A stretch of DNA of 61,118 bases from an uncultured Eubacteriales bacterium (lineage in GTDB: Bacteria; Bacillota; Clostridia; Peptostreptococcales; Anaerovoracaceae). Below the pieces are notes generated by a model. The model saw only the letters and a list, made by a program, of their open reading frames with translations, did no database searches and had not been told where the DNA came from. The stretch spans positions 1 to 61,118 of the forward strand of contig CAJTYS010000025.1 of NCBI GenBank assembly GCA_910583765.1. The letters are read 5' to 3'. The position numbers and the translations under genes are program-made. Positions 8,140 through 16,967 of the stretch are shown in pieces (within the stretch, counting starts at the first letter, position 1; each line of letters opens with the position of its first letter).

Positions 8140-9444
8140 TTATTTCTTGATGTTCGGATCCGTTGGGTCATAATTCTGACTGGACGGAATTTTCTTTGCT
8201 TTCGGCTTGTCGAACGGTCCGATCTTGCTGGAATCGTAGATTGTCACCTTGGTGTCTCTGTGCCGTGCGATGTCATAGATCAGCTTGGCGTTGACTGCTT
8301 CCAGACGAATGCATCCATGGGAAGCGGGGCCTCCCAACTGGTTATACGCAGTCGCGTTGAGGGTCCTGTTGTTTGGAGTCCGATACATGACCGAATGGAA
8401 CAAATAGCTGCCTGTGATCCTAGAACACCACTGCCCATAGGAATATCCGCCCATAGTCGGTCCGCCCAGCTTGGACCAGCGATAAGTTCGTTCCTTTTTC
8501 AGCGTATAAGTGCCTTTTACCGTTGGCGTGGAGGCCTTTCCTACGGAACATGGGAAGGCTTTTACTGGGATAGTGTAGCCTTTCTTTCCGTCCTTTGCGA
8601 ACAGAGTGATGCAGTTTTTCTTGCGGTTCACTTTGATGTAAATGTCTTTTTTCTTCCACTTGCTGCCGAACCTGGCAATCAGATTCTGACACAGCTTGCC
8701 GTTTTTCTCAAAGTAATACTTGTACTTGCCTACATATTTCCATCCTGTGGCCGCGACACCTTTGCGGAAATAATAGCGCTTGTCCTTGATTCGTTTCCAG
8801 CCGGTTTTTTGATAGACCTTGCCGTTTTTCTGGAAATAGTAGATTTTGCCGTTGTTCATCTTTTTCACAACGGATCTATATTTTGTCTGCTTGATGCCTT
8901 TTTTGTAGTAATATCCTTTGTGCACGCCAGAATACAGCTTGCCCTTTTTGTACAGTTTCTTTTGCTTGGTGCCGTTAATCAGATTACCATTTTTGTACTG
9001 CTTGCCTTGATAGGTTCCGGTAAACAGCGCGCCGTTGCGATAGAATCGATTTTTGTAAGTCCCGGTGTAGGGCTTTCCAATGCCGTAACGGTCAAAATAA
9101 TACAGCTTGCCCTGGTAGGTTTTATAAATGCTCACATGCTTTTTACCAGTCACCGCGTCCAAGTCGTACAGCTTGCCATCAATGTACTGCGTTCCTTTCT
9201 GCAGCACATTGTTTCTATAATATGTGCCGTCTGCCTGCCAGCCGTTTTTCACGGGAGCTTCGGTGCCGCTGACTTCCTGCGCCATGGCCGCTCTCTCGTT
9301 AGAAATGCTCTGAACAGCCGCGTCCATGCTGCTGTTTTTGGATTCTGCCGCAAAGGTCGTCTGACTGGTGAGCAGCACCGCGGCGGCAATGGATAATAAA
9401 ATAAAAATTCCTGTGATCCCTTTGCGGGATTTGCTTGCCTGCAT
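8140..9444 (-). CDS. L,D-transpeptidase (YkuD) with cell-wall-binding-like repeats
   Basis: The 434-residue protein has a signal peptide or N-terminal membrane anchor (GITGIFILLSIAAAVLLTS). Residues about 75-270 are Tyr/Lys/Gly-rich repeats of the type KLYYFDRYG, NRFYRNGALFTG and GKVYQKTGWK, like choline-binding/cell-wall repeats. The C-terminal YkuD domain has the catalytic motif SHGCIRL (Cys378). It probably forms 3-3 peptidoglycan cross-links or links proteins to the wall, with the repeats holding it there. It has its own terminator. Confidence 0.9.
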   Translation of the reverse strand: MQASKSRKGITGIFILLSIAAAVLLTSQTTFAAESKNSSMDAAVQSISNERAAMAQEVSGTEAPVKNGWQADGTYYRNNVLQKGTQYIDGKLYDLDAVTGKKHVSIYKTYQGKLYYFDRYGIGKPYTGTYKNRFYRNGALFTGTYQGKQYKNGNLINGTKQKKLYKKGKLYSGVHKGYYYKKGIKQTKYRSVVKKMNNGKIYYFQKNGKVYQKTGWKRIKDKRYYFRKGVAATGWKYVGKYKYYFEKNGKLCQNLIARFGSKWKKKDIYIKVNRKKNCITLFAKDGKKGYTIPVKAFPCSVGKASTPTVKGTYTLKKERTYRWSKLGGPTMGGYSYGQWCSRITGSYLFHSVMYRTPNNRTLNATAYNQLGGPASHGCIRLEAVNAKLIYDIARHRDTKVTIYDSSKIGPFDKPKAKKIPSSQNYDPTDPNIKK

Positions 9445-9469
9445 GTTTCTCTCCTTTTTACATATAAAC

Positions 9470-9493
9470 GGGGACTGTTTGAAAACGGTCCCC
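9470..9493 (-). terminator. Intrinsic terminator after the DUF1292 gene
   Basis: GGGGAC (9470-9475) pairs with GTCCCC (9488-9493), and the stem can extend inward. On the minus strand it is followed by GTTTATATG. It separates the DUF1292 gene from the L,D-transpeptidase gene. Confidence 0.6.
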
Positions 9494-9528
9494 CTGCGAA
9501 TCCTGTCCTGCCTAAAATAGCCTGTCCG

Positions 9529-9777
9529 TTATTCTTCCAGCATTAATTGGTCAAAGACAGCCACTGCCTTTTCAAACTCCGCGTCATCAGCGATGTCCAG
9601 CAGTTCAAATTCGTCTTCGCCTGTCTCTTTATATCCGTAGATATACACATCATCGGAATCATCCTGGGGCAGCAAAGCGATGTACTCTTTGCCTTCTGCG
9701 TCGAACACGCCCAGTATTTCGCATTCCAGTTCTGTACCATCATCATATTCCAAGGTGATGAAATCTGCGTCTGACAT
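9529..9777 (-). CDS. DUF1292 small acidic protein
   Basis: The 82-residue acidic protein has the DUF1292 pattern: FITLEYDDGTELECEILG, then EYIALLPQDD and DVYIYGYKE. Members are common in Bacillota, often near Holliday-junction resolvase or mltG genes, and have no known function. The ATG at 9777 is preferred because GGAGGAAATTAAA lies directly before it; a TTG five codons upstream would overlap that site. It follows uvrC in the same direction by 69 bases. Confidence 0.88.
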   Translation of the reverse strand: MSDADFITLEYDDGTELECEILGVFDAEGKEYIALLPQDDSDDVYIYGYKETGEDEFELLDIADDAEFEKAVAVFDQLMLEE

Positions 9778-9846
9778 TTTAATTTCCTCCAAATTTTTCT
9801 TCTTAAATATACGTCAATATCATTACTATACCATTCTCTGGGGTTT

Positions 9847-11703
9847 TTAGCAATGAAAATATTCTGTGATTTTTTTCGCCAATTTATCCGTGATCCCCTT
9901 CACTTCCATGAGCTGCCCCTGCGAGGCGGCTTTAATTTTGTCGATGCTGCCAAAGTGTTCCAATAGCGCGTTCCGTTTGGCAGGGCCGATGCCTTCGATC
10001 TCATCCAGCACAGAGGTGAGCATCCGCTTTCCACGCAAACCCCTGTGATAATCAATGGCGAACCGATGGACCTCTTCCTGGACAGTGCCCATGTATTTGT
10101 AAAGCATGGGATGTTCTTTCAGCAGAATTTCTTCCACTTGTCCTTCCTTTTGATACACCAGGGAGCGGGATCGATGGTGATCATCCTTTGCCATGCCTGC
10201 TACTGGCAGGTCCAGCTTCATAGCTCTAGTGATTTCCAGCGCTGCGCTCACATGGCCTTTGCCGCCGTCAATCAGCAGCAGATCCGGAAACACAGCAAAG
10301 CTTTCGTCTCCTTCCAAGGCTCTTTTGAACCTGCGGAACAGCACTTCCTGCATGCTGCCGTAATCATTGGGGCCTTCTATGGTCTTCACTTTGAAGCGGC
10401 GGTAGGATTTCTTGTCCGGCTTTAAACCCTCAAAGACCACCATGGCCCCCACTGTGTCCACGCCGTTTGTGTTGGAAATGTCGTAAGCTTCCACTCGGTA
10501 TTCTCTGCCGCTGTAGCTGCCCTGGTCATAACCCATGCGGATGAGGATGTCATGGATCTCTCTGCCTAAGGTCTGGGTCCGTTCTTTCTTTGCCTCCGCC
10601 CGCTGGTCAATGGTCTTCACCATTTCGACCACGTCTTTTTTTGCCAGCTCCAGCACTGCCCGCTTTTCCCCTTTTTGTGGAACCAGGAAGTGGACTTGAT
10701 GGCCTGCCAGATTTGACAAATACGCTTCCACCAGAGTCGTCTCTTTCAACGGGTGTTCCAAAATGATCTCCCGAGGAATCCCCAGGCCTGAACTGTAATG
10801 CTGCTTGACAAAGGCTGATATCAAATCATCGGAAGAATCCTCTTCCATGGACTGGAGGTCATAGGTTTCCCGCCCGCTCAGCTTGCCCTCCCGCACGAAA
10901 AACAGAACAATGTGCCGCTGTTTCTGACCTCTTGCGGCCAAAATCAGATCCACGTCCTTTTTGTCCTGGAGCACCACCCGCTGCTTTTCGGAAAGCGCCT
11001 TTGCCGCCGCGATGTAATCCCGATATTCCGCTGCCCGCTCAAAGTCCAGTTTTTCAGAAGCCTGCGCCATTTGTTCTTCCAGGTGATGGAGGATGTCTTT
11101 AGTCCTGCCTTTCAGGAATTCGCAGGCTCTGTTTACCTTCTGGCGATAAGCTTCTTGAGAAATTTTTCCCTGGCAGATTCCATCGCACTGATCGATGTGA
11201 TAGTTGAGACAAGGCCGGAATCCCTTTGGAAACGCTCTGGCCGAACACTTTTTTAGAGCATATACCTGGTTGAGCAGGTCCACAATCTGATTGACCGCGC
11301 CTGCGTCACTGTAAGGACCGAAATACTTGTTCCCGTCCCGCCGCACCTGGCGGGTCTTGATGAGACGGGGGAAATCTTCCTCCATGGTGACTTTGATGTA
11401 GGGATACGTCTTATCGTCCCGCAAGAGCACATTATACTTGGGCATGTGCTTTTTGATCAAATTGCACTCTAAAATCAGGGCTTCCATCTCGCTCCCTGTT
11501 GTGATGTACTCGAATTCTTCGATCTGAGAAACCATGGCCCTGACTTTGGGGTCCATGTTTCGAGAAGATTGGAAATACTGGCGCACCCGATTCTTCAGGG
11601 ACACGGCCTTTCCTACATAGATGACTTGCCCTAGTTTGTCTTTATGAAGATAAACTCCCGGTGTGTCCGGGAGTTTTTTCAGGTTTTCTTGAATGTCAAA
11701 CAT
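9847..11703 (-). CDS. uvrC: Excinuclease ABC subunit C
   Basis: The 618-residue nuclease makes both incisions in nucleotide excision repair with UvrA and UvrB. The GIY-YIG domain is at the N-terminus (TPGVYLHKDKLGQVIYVGKA). Near residue 205 there is a UVR motif (EKLDFERAAEYRDYIAA) for UvrB contact. The RNase H-like endonuclease part (EAYDISNTNGVDTVGAMVVF and LLLIDGGKGH) follows, and helix-hairpin-helix motifs end the protein (IEGIGPAKRNALLEHFGS, VKGITDKLAKKI). Its ATG overlaps the stop of the upstream carboxypeptidase gene by 8 bases (ATGTTTGA), so the two are probably co-translated. Confidence 0.97.
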   Translation of the reverse strand: MFDIQENLKKLPDTPGVYLHKDKLGQVIYVGKAVSLKNRVRQYFQSSRNMDPKVRAMVSQIEEFEYITTGSEMEALILECNLIKKHMPKYNVLLRDDKTYPYIKVTMEEDFPRLIKTRQVRRDGNKYFGPYSDAGAVNQIVDLLNQVYALKKCSARAFPKGFRPCLNYHIDQCDGICQGKISQEAYRQKVNRACEFLKGRTKDILHHLEEQMAQASEKLDFERAAEYRDYIAAAKALSEKQRVVLQDKKDVDLILAARGQKQRHIVLFFVREGKLSGRETYDLQSMEEDSSDDLISAFVKQHYSSGLGIPREIILEHPLKETTLVEAYLSNLAGHQVHFLVPQKGEKRAVLELAKKDVVEMVKTIDQRAEAKKERTQTLGREIHDILIRMGYDQGSYSGREYRVEAYDISNTNGVDTVGAMVVFEGLKPDKKSYRRFKVKTIEGPNDYGSMQEVLFRRFKRALEGDESFAVFPDLLLIDGGKGHVSAALEITRAMKLDLPVAGMAKDDHHRSRSLVYQKEGQVEEILLKEHPMLYKYMGTVQEEVHRFAIDYHRGLRGKRMLTSVLDEIEGIGPAKRNALLEHFGSIDKIKAASQGQLMEVKGITDKLAKKITEYFHC

Positions 11704-13105
11704 GTTTCTTTCGCCTTTTTCTGCCCAGTTCGCCTCTGCTGATCGGTGCTTGGGCCTCGCGACCGCGGCGGCTGGCCTTTCTCTTGCGCCTTTGTCTCCG
11801 CCGTTTCACTCTGCCGCTGACTCCGAGAAAGCGGAGCGCCAGAACGATCAGTACCAACAGGCCTACTGCGATGTAAATCATCAGCGCCATCCAGTCAGGG
11901 ATTCCAAAATAGGAAAGAGGGCCGCCTTCTTCCACGGTTTCCTCTGCCACTGCGTCTGTCTGGCTCATCAGCTTCTTTCCTACATAGACTTTGATGCTGC
12001 CTACCCGCTGTCCTTTTGACACAGGCGCGTCCAGCTTTTCCTTGGAATCAAATTCCGTGCGCACTTCCGGCGCGTCCTCGCCTGCTCTGGTAGTGATGGC
12101 AGCTGTTTCTTTGGCCACAGCGGTCACATAGCGGACCGATCCTCGCTTCACTCGGATTTTTCCCATCTTCTCTCCCTGGGAGACAATGGTCTGTGTTTCG
12201 TAGAAATTTTCCAGCACATAATCGTAGAGCTGGTTGGTATCATAAAATCTGCTGTCCTGTCCGGAGCCAAGGACAACGGAAATCAGTTCCGCGCCGTTGC
12301 GGTTGACAGCCCCTACGAGACAGCCGCCCGCAGTGCTGGTGGAGCCGGTTTTCACGCCGATCATGCCTTCATATTTGGGCACGAATTTCATCGTCTTTTT
12401 CGTGTCTTTGTCATTGAAAGTCAGCTTTATGGGCTTCTTTTGCCAAAGACATCTGTTGCTGTTGACCAGTTTCCGCTCTTTTGATTTGTTGGTGGCTGGA
12501 ATCGTATGCTTCGCCGCGCCCACAATCTTGCGGAACATCTGATTTTTCATGGCTTCTTTTGTGATCAGCGCCAAGTCCCTAGCTGTGGTCAGATGATCCT
12601 CCTGCCCCTTCCAGTTCAATCCGTTGGGATTGCGGAAATGGGTGTTCTGCGCGCCGCAGGCCTTGGCTTTTTCATCCATCATCTGGCAGAACTTTTCAAT
12701 GCTGCCGCCGATCTCATAAGCCAAAGCTTCTGCCGCGTCGTTGCCAGAGGCGATCATGAGCCCGTACAGCAGGTCTTCCACAATAAAAGTCTCGCCTTCT
12801 TCAATGTCAATGCAGCTGCCCATGTCCGTGACCTTTTTGTTCACTGTGATGACCTGGTCCGGTGACAGATGTTCCAAGGCCAGCATGCAAGTGACGATTT
12901 TCGTGGTGCTGGCTGGCTCCCGTTTTTCATCAATGTTTTTTTGGTAGAGAATTTCTCCTGTCTCCGCGTCCATGACGATCGCGGCCTTTGCCTGCAAATC
13001 CAGATCCCGCTCTGTCACAGCTGTCGCGCCAAAAGCTGGCAGCGCCTGGGCAAAGAAGACCACCGCCAGGGTCATTAAGATGAATAGCTTTGATTTTAAC
13101 TTCAT
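11696..13105 (-). CDS. Serine-type D-Ala-D-Ala carboxypeptidase (S11, DacA/DacF-like)
   Basis: The 469-residue penicillin-binding protein has a signal peptide (LFILMTLAVVFFAQALPAFGA) and all three active-site motifs: S66-T-T-K69, S120-G-N and K252-T-G. A C-terminal membrane helix (LMIYIAVGLLVLIVLAL) is followed by a basic cytoplasmic tail. It removes the terminal D-alanine from peptidoglycan stems. The ATG at 13105 has CAGGGA in front of it; an in-frame TTG seven codons upstream lacks a site. It overlaps uvrC by 8 bases and follows apgM by 24 bases. Confidence 0.94.
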   Translation of the reverse strand: MKLKSKLFILMTLAVVFFAQALPAFGATAVTERDLDLQAKAAIVMDAETGEILYQKNIDEKREPASTTKIVTCMLALEHLSPDQVITVNKKVTDMGSCIDIEEGETFIVEDLLYGLMIASGNDAAEALAYEIGGSIEKFCQMMDEKAKACGAQNTHFRNPNGLNWKGQEDHLTTARDLALITKEAMKNQMFRKIVGAAKHTIPATNKSKERKLVNSNRCLWQKKPIKLTFNDKDTKKTMKFVPKYEGMIGVKTGSTSTAGGCLVGAVNRNGAELISVVLGSGQDSRFYDTNQLYDYVLENFYETQTIVSQGEKMGKIRVKRGSVRYVTAVAKETAAITTRAGEDAPEVRTEFDSKEKLDAPVSKGQRVGSIKVYVGKKLMSQTDAVAEETVEEGGPLSYFGIPDWMALMIYIAVGLLVLIVLALRFLGVSGRVKRRRQRRKRKASRRGREAQAPISRGELGRKRRKKHV

Positions 13106-13129
13106 ATTCAATCCCTGTTTTCTCAATTT

Positions 13130-14341
13130 CTATTTTTCAAAGAAAAAATCTGCCAGTTCATATCCGCTGTTGAATTTCCGGCCTTTCGCGCCTGACTTTT
13201 CATGGAATCTCCGGGCTGGATCTTCTGGTTCTTCCTTCCTGCTGTCATAGATCACATATGGCACCGGATCAGCGGAGTGGGTCCGAATCCGCAGCGGCGT
13301 TCTGTGGTCAGGCACGATGAGCACGCGGAAATCTTCTCCTGCCTGCCGGAAATATTCTACCACTGGGGTCAGCACTTTCTGATCAATCAGTTCCAGACAC
13401 TTGATCTTGCCTTCCATGTCCCCCTGGTGGGAGCATTCGTCCGGACCTTCTAAGTGTATGTACACAAAGTCTTTTCCATTCTTATATTCTTGAATCGTGG
13501 CTGCGGTCTTGCCGTCAAAATTGGTATGGATGGTCCCTGTCGCGCCTTCCACGTCCACTGCGTCCAGTCCAGCGCAGACAGCGATGCCTTTGATCAGATC
13601 CACGGCGGAAACTGCTGTTCCGTTGATTCCGTATTTGTCAGTGAAAGAAGACAGGCTTGGCTTTTTGCCTTGTCCCCAGATCCATAAAGTATTGGCAGGG
13701 TTCAGGCCCTTTTCTATCCTGGCCTTGTTCACTGGATGATCCTTCATCACTTCATAGCTTTCCTTCATCATCTTTACGATAAAGTCCACGCCTTCGCCTT
13801 TTGGCAGATGGTCGCCTACCCGCTGGGTCAGCACATCGTGAGGCGGTGTCATGTCGTAATCCGTGGAGCCGTTATGGACGATCATACAGTGGCGATAGCT
13901 GACACCGCTGTAAAAATGAATGTTTTCATCTGCGAATCTTTCGTTGACCGCCTGAATCAGCTGATCCGCTTCCTCTGTGGTGATGTCGCCGGCGCTGTGG
14001 TCTGTGATGGTCAGATCTTCGTATTCTCCCTCTCCAGTCAGGGTGATGATGTTGACCCGAAAAGCAACGTCCGTGTCAGACATGTCGATGCCCATGCTGG
14101 CTGCTTCCAGCGGCGATCTGCCAGTGAGATAAATGGCTGGGTCATATCCCATGACAGACAGATTCGCGGCGTCTGATCCGGGAGCCACGCCTTCAGGAAT
14201 GGTCTGTACCATGCCCACCTGCCCTTTGGCAGCTAATGCGTTGGTCATTTTCAGATCCGCTACTTCCAGCGGCGTTTTTCCGTCTAATTTTTCAACCGGA
14301 TCGTCTCCTGCTCCATCCGGCACTACGATCAAATATTTCAT
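13130..14341 (-). CDS. ApgM-type cofactor-independent phosphoglycerate mutase
   Basis: The 403-residue alkaline-phosphatase-fold enzyme has metal-ligand and active-site motifs VVPDGAGDDPVEKL, PGSDAANLSVMGYDP (holding the expected catalytic serine), HLEGPDECSHQGD and IVPDHRTPLRIRTHS. The family interconverts 2- and 3-phosphoglycerate; some members have been proposed as homoserine kinases. Being next to serC and serA, which consume 3-phosphoglycerate, fits either glycolytic supply or amino-acid synthesis. The start follows GGGAGGAAACAC; an in-frame TTG upstream overlaps that site. Confidence 0.87.
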   Translation of the reverse strand: MKYLIVVPDGAGDDPVEKLDGKTPLEVADLKMTNALAAKGQVGMVQTIPEGVAPGSDAANLSVMGYDPAIYLTGRSPLEAASMGIDMSDTDVAFRVNIITLTGEGEYEDLTITDHSAGDITTEEADQLIQAVNERFADENIHFYSGVSYRHCMIVHNGSTDYDMTPPHDVLTQRVGDHLPKGEGVDFIVKMMKESYEVMKDHPVNKARIEKGLNPANTLWIWGQGKKPSLSSFTDKYGINGTAVSAVDLIKGIAVCAGLDAVDVEGATGTIHTNFDGKTAATIQEYKNGKDFVYIHLEGPDECSHQGDMEGKIKCLELIDQKVLTPVVEYFRQAGEDFRVLIVPDHRTPLRIRTHSADPVPYVIYDSRKEEPEDPARRFHEKSGAKGRKFNSGYELADFFFEK

Positions 14342-14364
14342 GTGTTTCCTCCCAAAAGGCAAAA

Positions 14365-14389
14365 GCTTCCCTCTGTGTGAGAAGGAAGC
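14365..14389 (-). terminator. Hairpin between serC and apgM (possible partial terminator)
   Basis: A 10-bp stem with one G-U pair (14365-14374 with 14380-14389) and a 5-base loop is followed on the minus strand by TTTTGCC. It lies between the serC stop and the apgM ribosome site, so it may lower expression of apgM and later genes relative to serC. Confidence 0.55.
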
Positions 14390-14397
14390 CCTGCAGT

Positions 14398-15486
14398 TTA
14401 TTTGTTTTCCGCTTCAAACTTCTTCATAAAATCAATGAGTTTGTCCACGCCTTCCATTGGCATGGCATTGTAAATGCTGGCCCGCATGCCGCCGATGGAT
14501 CTGTGGCCGTTCAGGTTGTGCAGCCCCTGGGCTTTTCCTTCTGCGACAAATTTCTTGTCCAGATCGCTGTTGCCTGTGACGAACACCACGTTCATCAGAG
14601 AGCGGTCCTGATCCCTGACCGGACAATTGTACAGGCTGCTGCCATCAATGTAATCATAGAGCTTTTTCGCCTTTTCCACATCCAGGTCGTGCATGGCTGA
14701 AACGCCGCCGATCTCCTTGATATGCTTGAACACTTCTCCTGCCACGTAAATGGCAAAGCAGTTCGGCGTGTTGTAAGCCGAATCGTTTTCCGCGTGGACT
14801 TTGTAATCCAGATAAGTCGGGACGTTTTCCTTTGCGAATCCAATCAGGTCTTCCCGCATAATGACAATGGTCACACCTGCTGGAGCCACGTTTTTCTGCG
14901 CGCCCGCGTAGATCAGTCCAAATTTGGAAACATCGATTTCCTCTGACAGGATGCAGGAGGACATGTCCGCTACCAGCGGGATATCGCCTGTGTCTGGAAT
15001 ATATGGGAAATGCGTTCCGTAAATGGTGTTGTTGAATGTGATATGTACATAATCCGCGTCCGCGCGAAAATCTTCTTTCTTCACTTCTGGAATATAGGAA
15101 AACGTGGATTCTTCGGAAGACGCGGTGATTTTGACGTCACCGAATTTCTTCGCTTCCTTGGCAGCCTTTTTTGCCCAGGAACCGGTGACAATATAGTCAG
15201 CTTTTCCTGATTTCCGCAGCAGGTTCATAGGCACCATGGCGAACTGCAATGTGCCGCCGCCCTGCAGGAACATGACTTTGTAGTTGTCAGGAATGTTCAT
15301 GATGTCTCTCAGGTTCTGTTCCGCGTCAGCCAGGATCGCCTTGAATTCTTTGGAACGATGGCTCATTTCCATGACAGACTCGCCGCAGCCTTCGTAGTTA
15401 GGCAGGTTGGCCGCTACGCTTTCGATCACAGAAAGGGGCAGCATGGACGGGCCTGCGGAAAAATTAAATGCTCTATTGTTACTCAA
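14398..15486 (-). CDS. serC: Phosphoserine aminotransferase
   Basis: The 362-residue PLP enzyme converts 3-phosphohydroxypyruvate and glutamate to phosphoserine. It opens with FNFSAGPSMLP and has the PLP lysine K198 in YAGAQKNVAPAG. The phosphate-binding HRS motif (MSHRSKEF) and the C-terminal HRSIGGMRASIYNAM are present. The start codon is TTG: TTGAGTAACAAT lies 8 bases after GGAGGTGAC and no ATG fits. It is divergent from serA, with which it shares the control region. Confidence 0.96.
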   Translation of the reverse strand: MSNNRAFNFSAGPSMLPLSVIESVAANLPNYEGCGESVMEMSHRSKEFKAILADAEQNLRDIMNIPDNYKVMFLQGGGTLQFAMVPMNLLRKSGKADYIVTGSWAKKAAKEAKKFGDVKITASSEESTFSYIPEVKKEDFRADADYVHITFNNTIYGTHFPYIPDTGDIPLVADMSSCILSEEIDVSKFGLIYAGAQKNVAPAGVTIVIMREDLIGFAKENVPTYLDYKVHAENDSAYNTPNCFAIYVAGEVFKHIKEIGGVSAMHDLDVEKAKKLYDYIDGSSLYNCPVRDQDRSLMNVVFVTGNSDLDKKFVAEGKAQGLHNLNGHRSIGGMRASIYNAMPMEGVDKLIDFMKKFEAENK

Positions 15487-15540
15487 TTTTTGTCACCTCC
15501 AAGTAAGTTTGAGTGATATTTAACAAATTCATGATTTTCT

Positions 15541-15579
15541 ATTATATCACTTTACCGCCTTATGGTAAAGTGATATAAT
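15541..15579. promoter_or_regulatory. Symmetric overlapping divergent promoters of serC and serA
   Basis: Two perfect 16-base inverted arms, ATTATATCACTTTACC (15541-15556) and GGTAAAGTGATATAAT (15564-15579), flank a 7-base centre. Each strand carries the same promoter: TTTACC, 17 bases, TATAAT. Rightward, -35 is 15551-15556 and -10 is 15574-15579 (towards serA). Leftward, -35 is 15569-15564 and -10 is 15546-15541 (towards serC). The two cores interlock, so RNA polymerase can probably occupy only one at a time. The palindrome could also bind a dimeric regulator. Confidence 0.85.
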
Positions 15580-15614
15580 CGAGGTTAATTCAAAATAATT
15601 AGAGAGGTAGAACC

Positions 15615-16781
15615 ATGTACAAAATCGCGACACTGAACAAAATTTCACCAGTGGGGCTTTCTCGGCTCACTGATGGATATACAGTCATCGACAACACGGA
15701 CGAAGCAAACGGAATCCTGGTCAGAAGCCAGGCCATGCATGACATGGAATTTTCCGAAAACCTGCTGGCCATCGCCCGGGCAGGCGCTGGGGTCAACAAC
15801 ATTCCTCTGGATCGCTGCGCCGAGGAAGGCATCGTGGTCTTCAACACGCCGGGCGCCAATGCCAACGCAGTAAAGGAGCTGGTGCTGGCGGGCCTGCTGC
15901 TGGCAGCAAGGAACATCCCTGATGGCCTGGCCTGGGCAAAGACCTTGGCTGGCACGGAAAACGTGGGCAAGGCCGTGGAAAAAGGCAAGGGCCAGTTCGC
16001 TGGCACGGAGATCAAGGGTAAAACCCTGGGAGTCATTGGTCTGGGAGCCATTGGCGTCATGGTGGCCAACGCAGCGGAACTGCTGGGCATGGATGTCATT
16101 GGCTATGACCCGTTCCTGAGCGTGAAAGCCGCTCACAGCCTTTCCAACACCATTCAGATCGTGGACGCTCTGAAAGAGCTGTATCCAAAGTGCGACTACA
16201 TCAGTATCCACGTCCCTGCCATGGACAGCACCAAAGGCATGATCAATGAAGAAGCCTTCTCCCAGATGAAGGACGGGGTGGTCTTCTTGAATTTCTCCAG
16301 GGACAAGCTGATGGACGATGACGCGCTAGAACAGGCGCTGGCCAGCGGAAAGGTGAAAAAATACGTCACTGACTTTACGGACGATCGGGTCATCAATTTT
16401 GAAAATACCATCGTTCTGCCGCATCTGGGCGCGTCTTCCGCAGAAGCCGAGGACAACTGTGCTTCCATGGCCGTGGACCAGATCATGGATTACATAGAAA
16501 ACGGCAACATCGTCAATTCCGTGAACTTTCCGGCATGTGATCTGGGGCCGGTTGCCTCTGGGACACAGCGGGCCTGCATCATTCACAAGAACGTGCCGGC
16601 CATCTTAGGAAAGATCACTGGCATCTTCGCGGATCTGGGCATCAATGTGGAGAACATGATCAACAAGAGCAAGGGCGATTTCGCTTATACGCTAGTAGAA
16701 GCTTCCGGCGAAGTGGCCGAAGATGAGCTGAAAGGGAAACTGGCTGGAGACGAATTCATTTCTGTGAGAGTGGTGAAATAG
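15615..16781 (+). CDS. serA: D-3-phosphoglycerate dehydrogenase
   Basis: The 388-residue enzyme oxidises 3-phosphoglycerate, the first step of serine synthesis. The NAD-binding motif GVIGLGAIGVM (G142, G144, G147) sits in the middle, followed by the catalytic Arg region (LNFSRDKLMDD) and the catalytic His in VLPHLGASSAEAEDN. A C-terminal ACT domain (residues about 318-388, NVPAILGKITGIFADLGINV) may sense serine. It is of the short SerA type, lacking the extra intervening domain of longer forms. The ribosome site is AGAGAGGTAG. Confidence 0.95.
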   Translation: MYKIATLNKISPVGLSRLTDGYTVIDNTDEANGILVRSQAMHDMEFSENLLAIARAGAGVNNIPLDRCAEEGIVVFNTPGANANAVKELVLAGLLLAARNIPDGLAWAKTLAGTENVGKAVEKGKGQFAGTEIKGKTLGVIGLGAIGVMVANAAELLGMDVIGYDPFLSVKAAHSLSNTIQIVDALKELYPKCDYISIHVPAMDSTKGMINEEAFSQMKDGVVFLNFSRDKLMDDDALEQALASGKVKKYVTDFTDDRVINFENTIVLPHLGASSAEAEDNCASMAVDQIMDYIENGNIVNSVNFPACDLGPVASGTQRACIIHKNVPAILGKITGIFADLGINVENMINKSKGDFAYTLVEASGEVAEDELKGKLAGDEFISVRVVK

Positions 16782-16843
16782 GCTTTGCCGCTGATAGGCT
16801 TGTAAAAAGATTTCCCGCATCTTAACACCCTGTAAAATAGAAG

Positions 16844-16888
16844 GAGCCGCTTTGCGTTAAAACCAATGGCCGATACGCAGAGCGGCTC
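16844..16888. terminator. Terminator-like hairpin between serA and the polyferredoxin gene
   Basis: A 14-bp stem with one G-U pair (16844-16857 with 16875-16888) encloses a 17-base loop between two convergent genes. The flanks are only weakly T-rich (CGTTTC on the plus side), so termination strength is uncertain. Confidence 0.5.
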
Positions 16889-16967
16889 GTTTCAATCCAT
16901 GCTTTTTCAGGGCAGATTTCCGCCCGATACTTTTCACGCAATTCCTGATGGCACTCTTCCTTAGCGG

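Noticed and set aside
8053..9396. Long plus-strand open frame opposite the L,D-transpeptidase gene
   Set aside because: No family, no ribosome site; the opposite strand has a signal peptide, repeats and the SHGCIRL active site.
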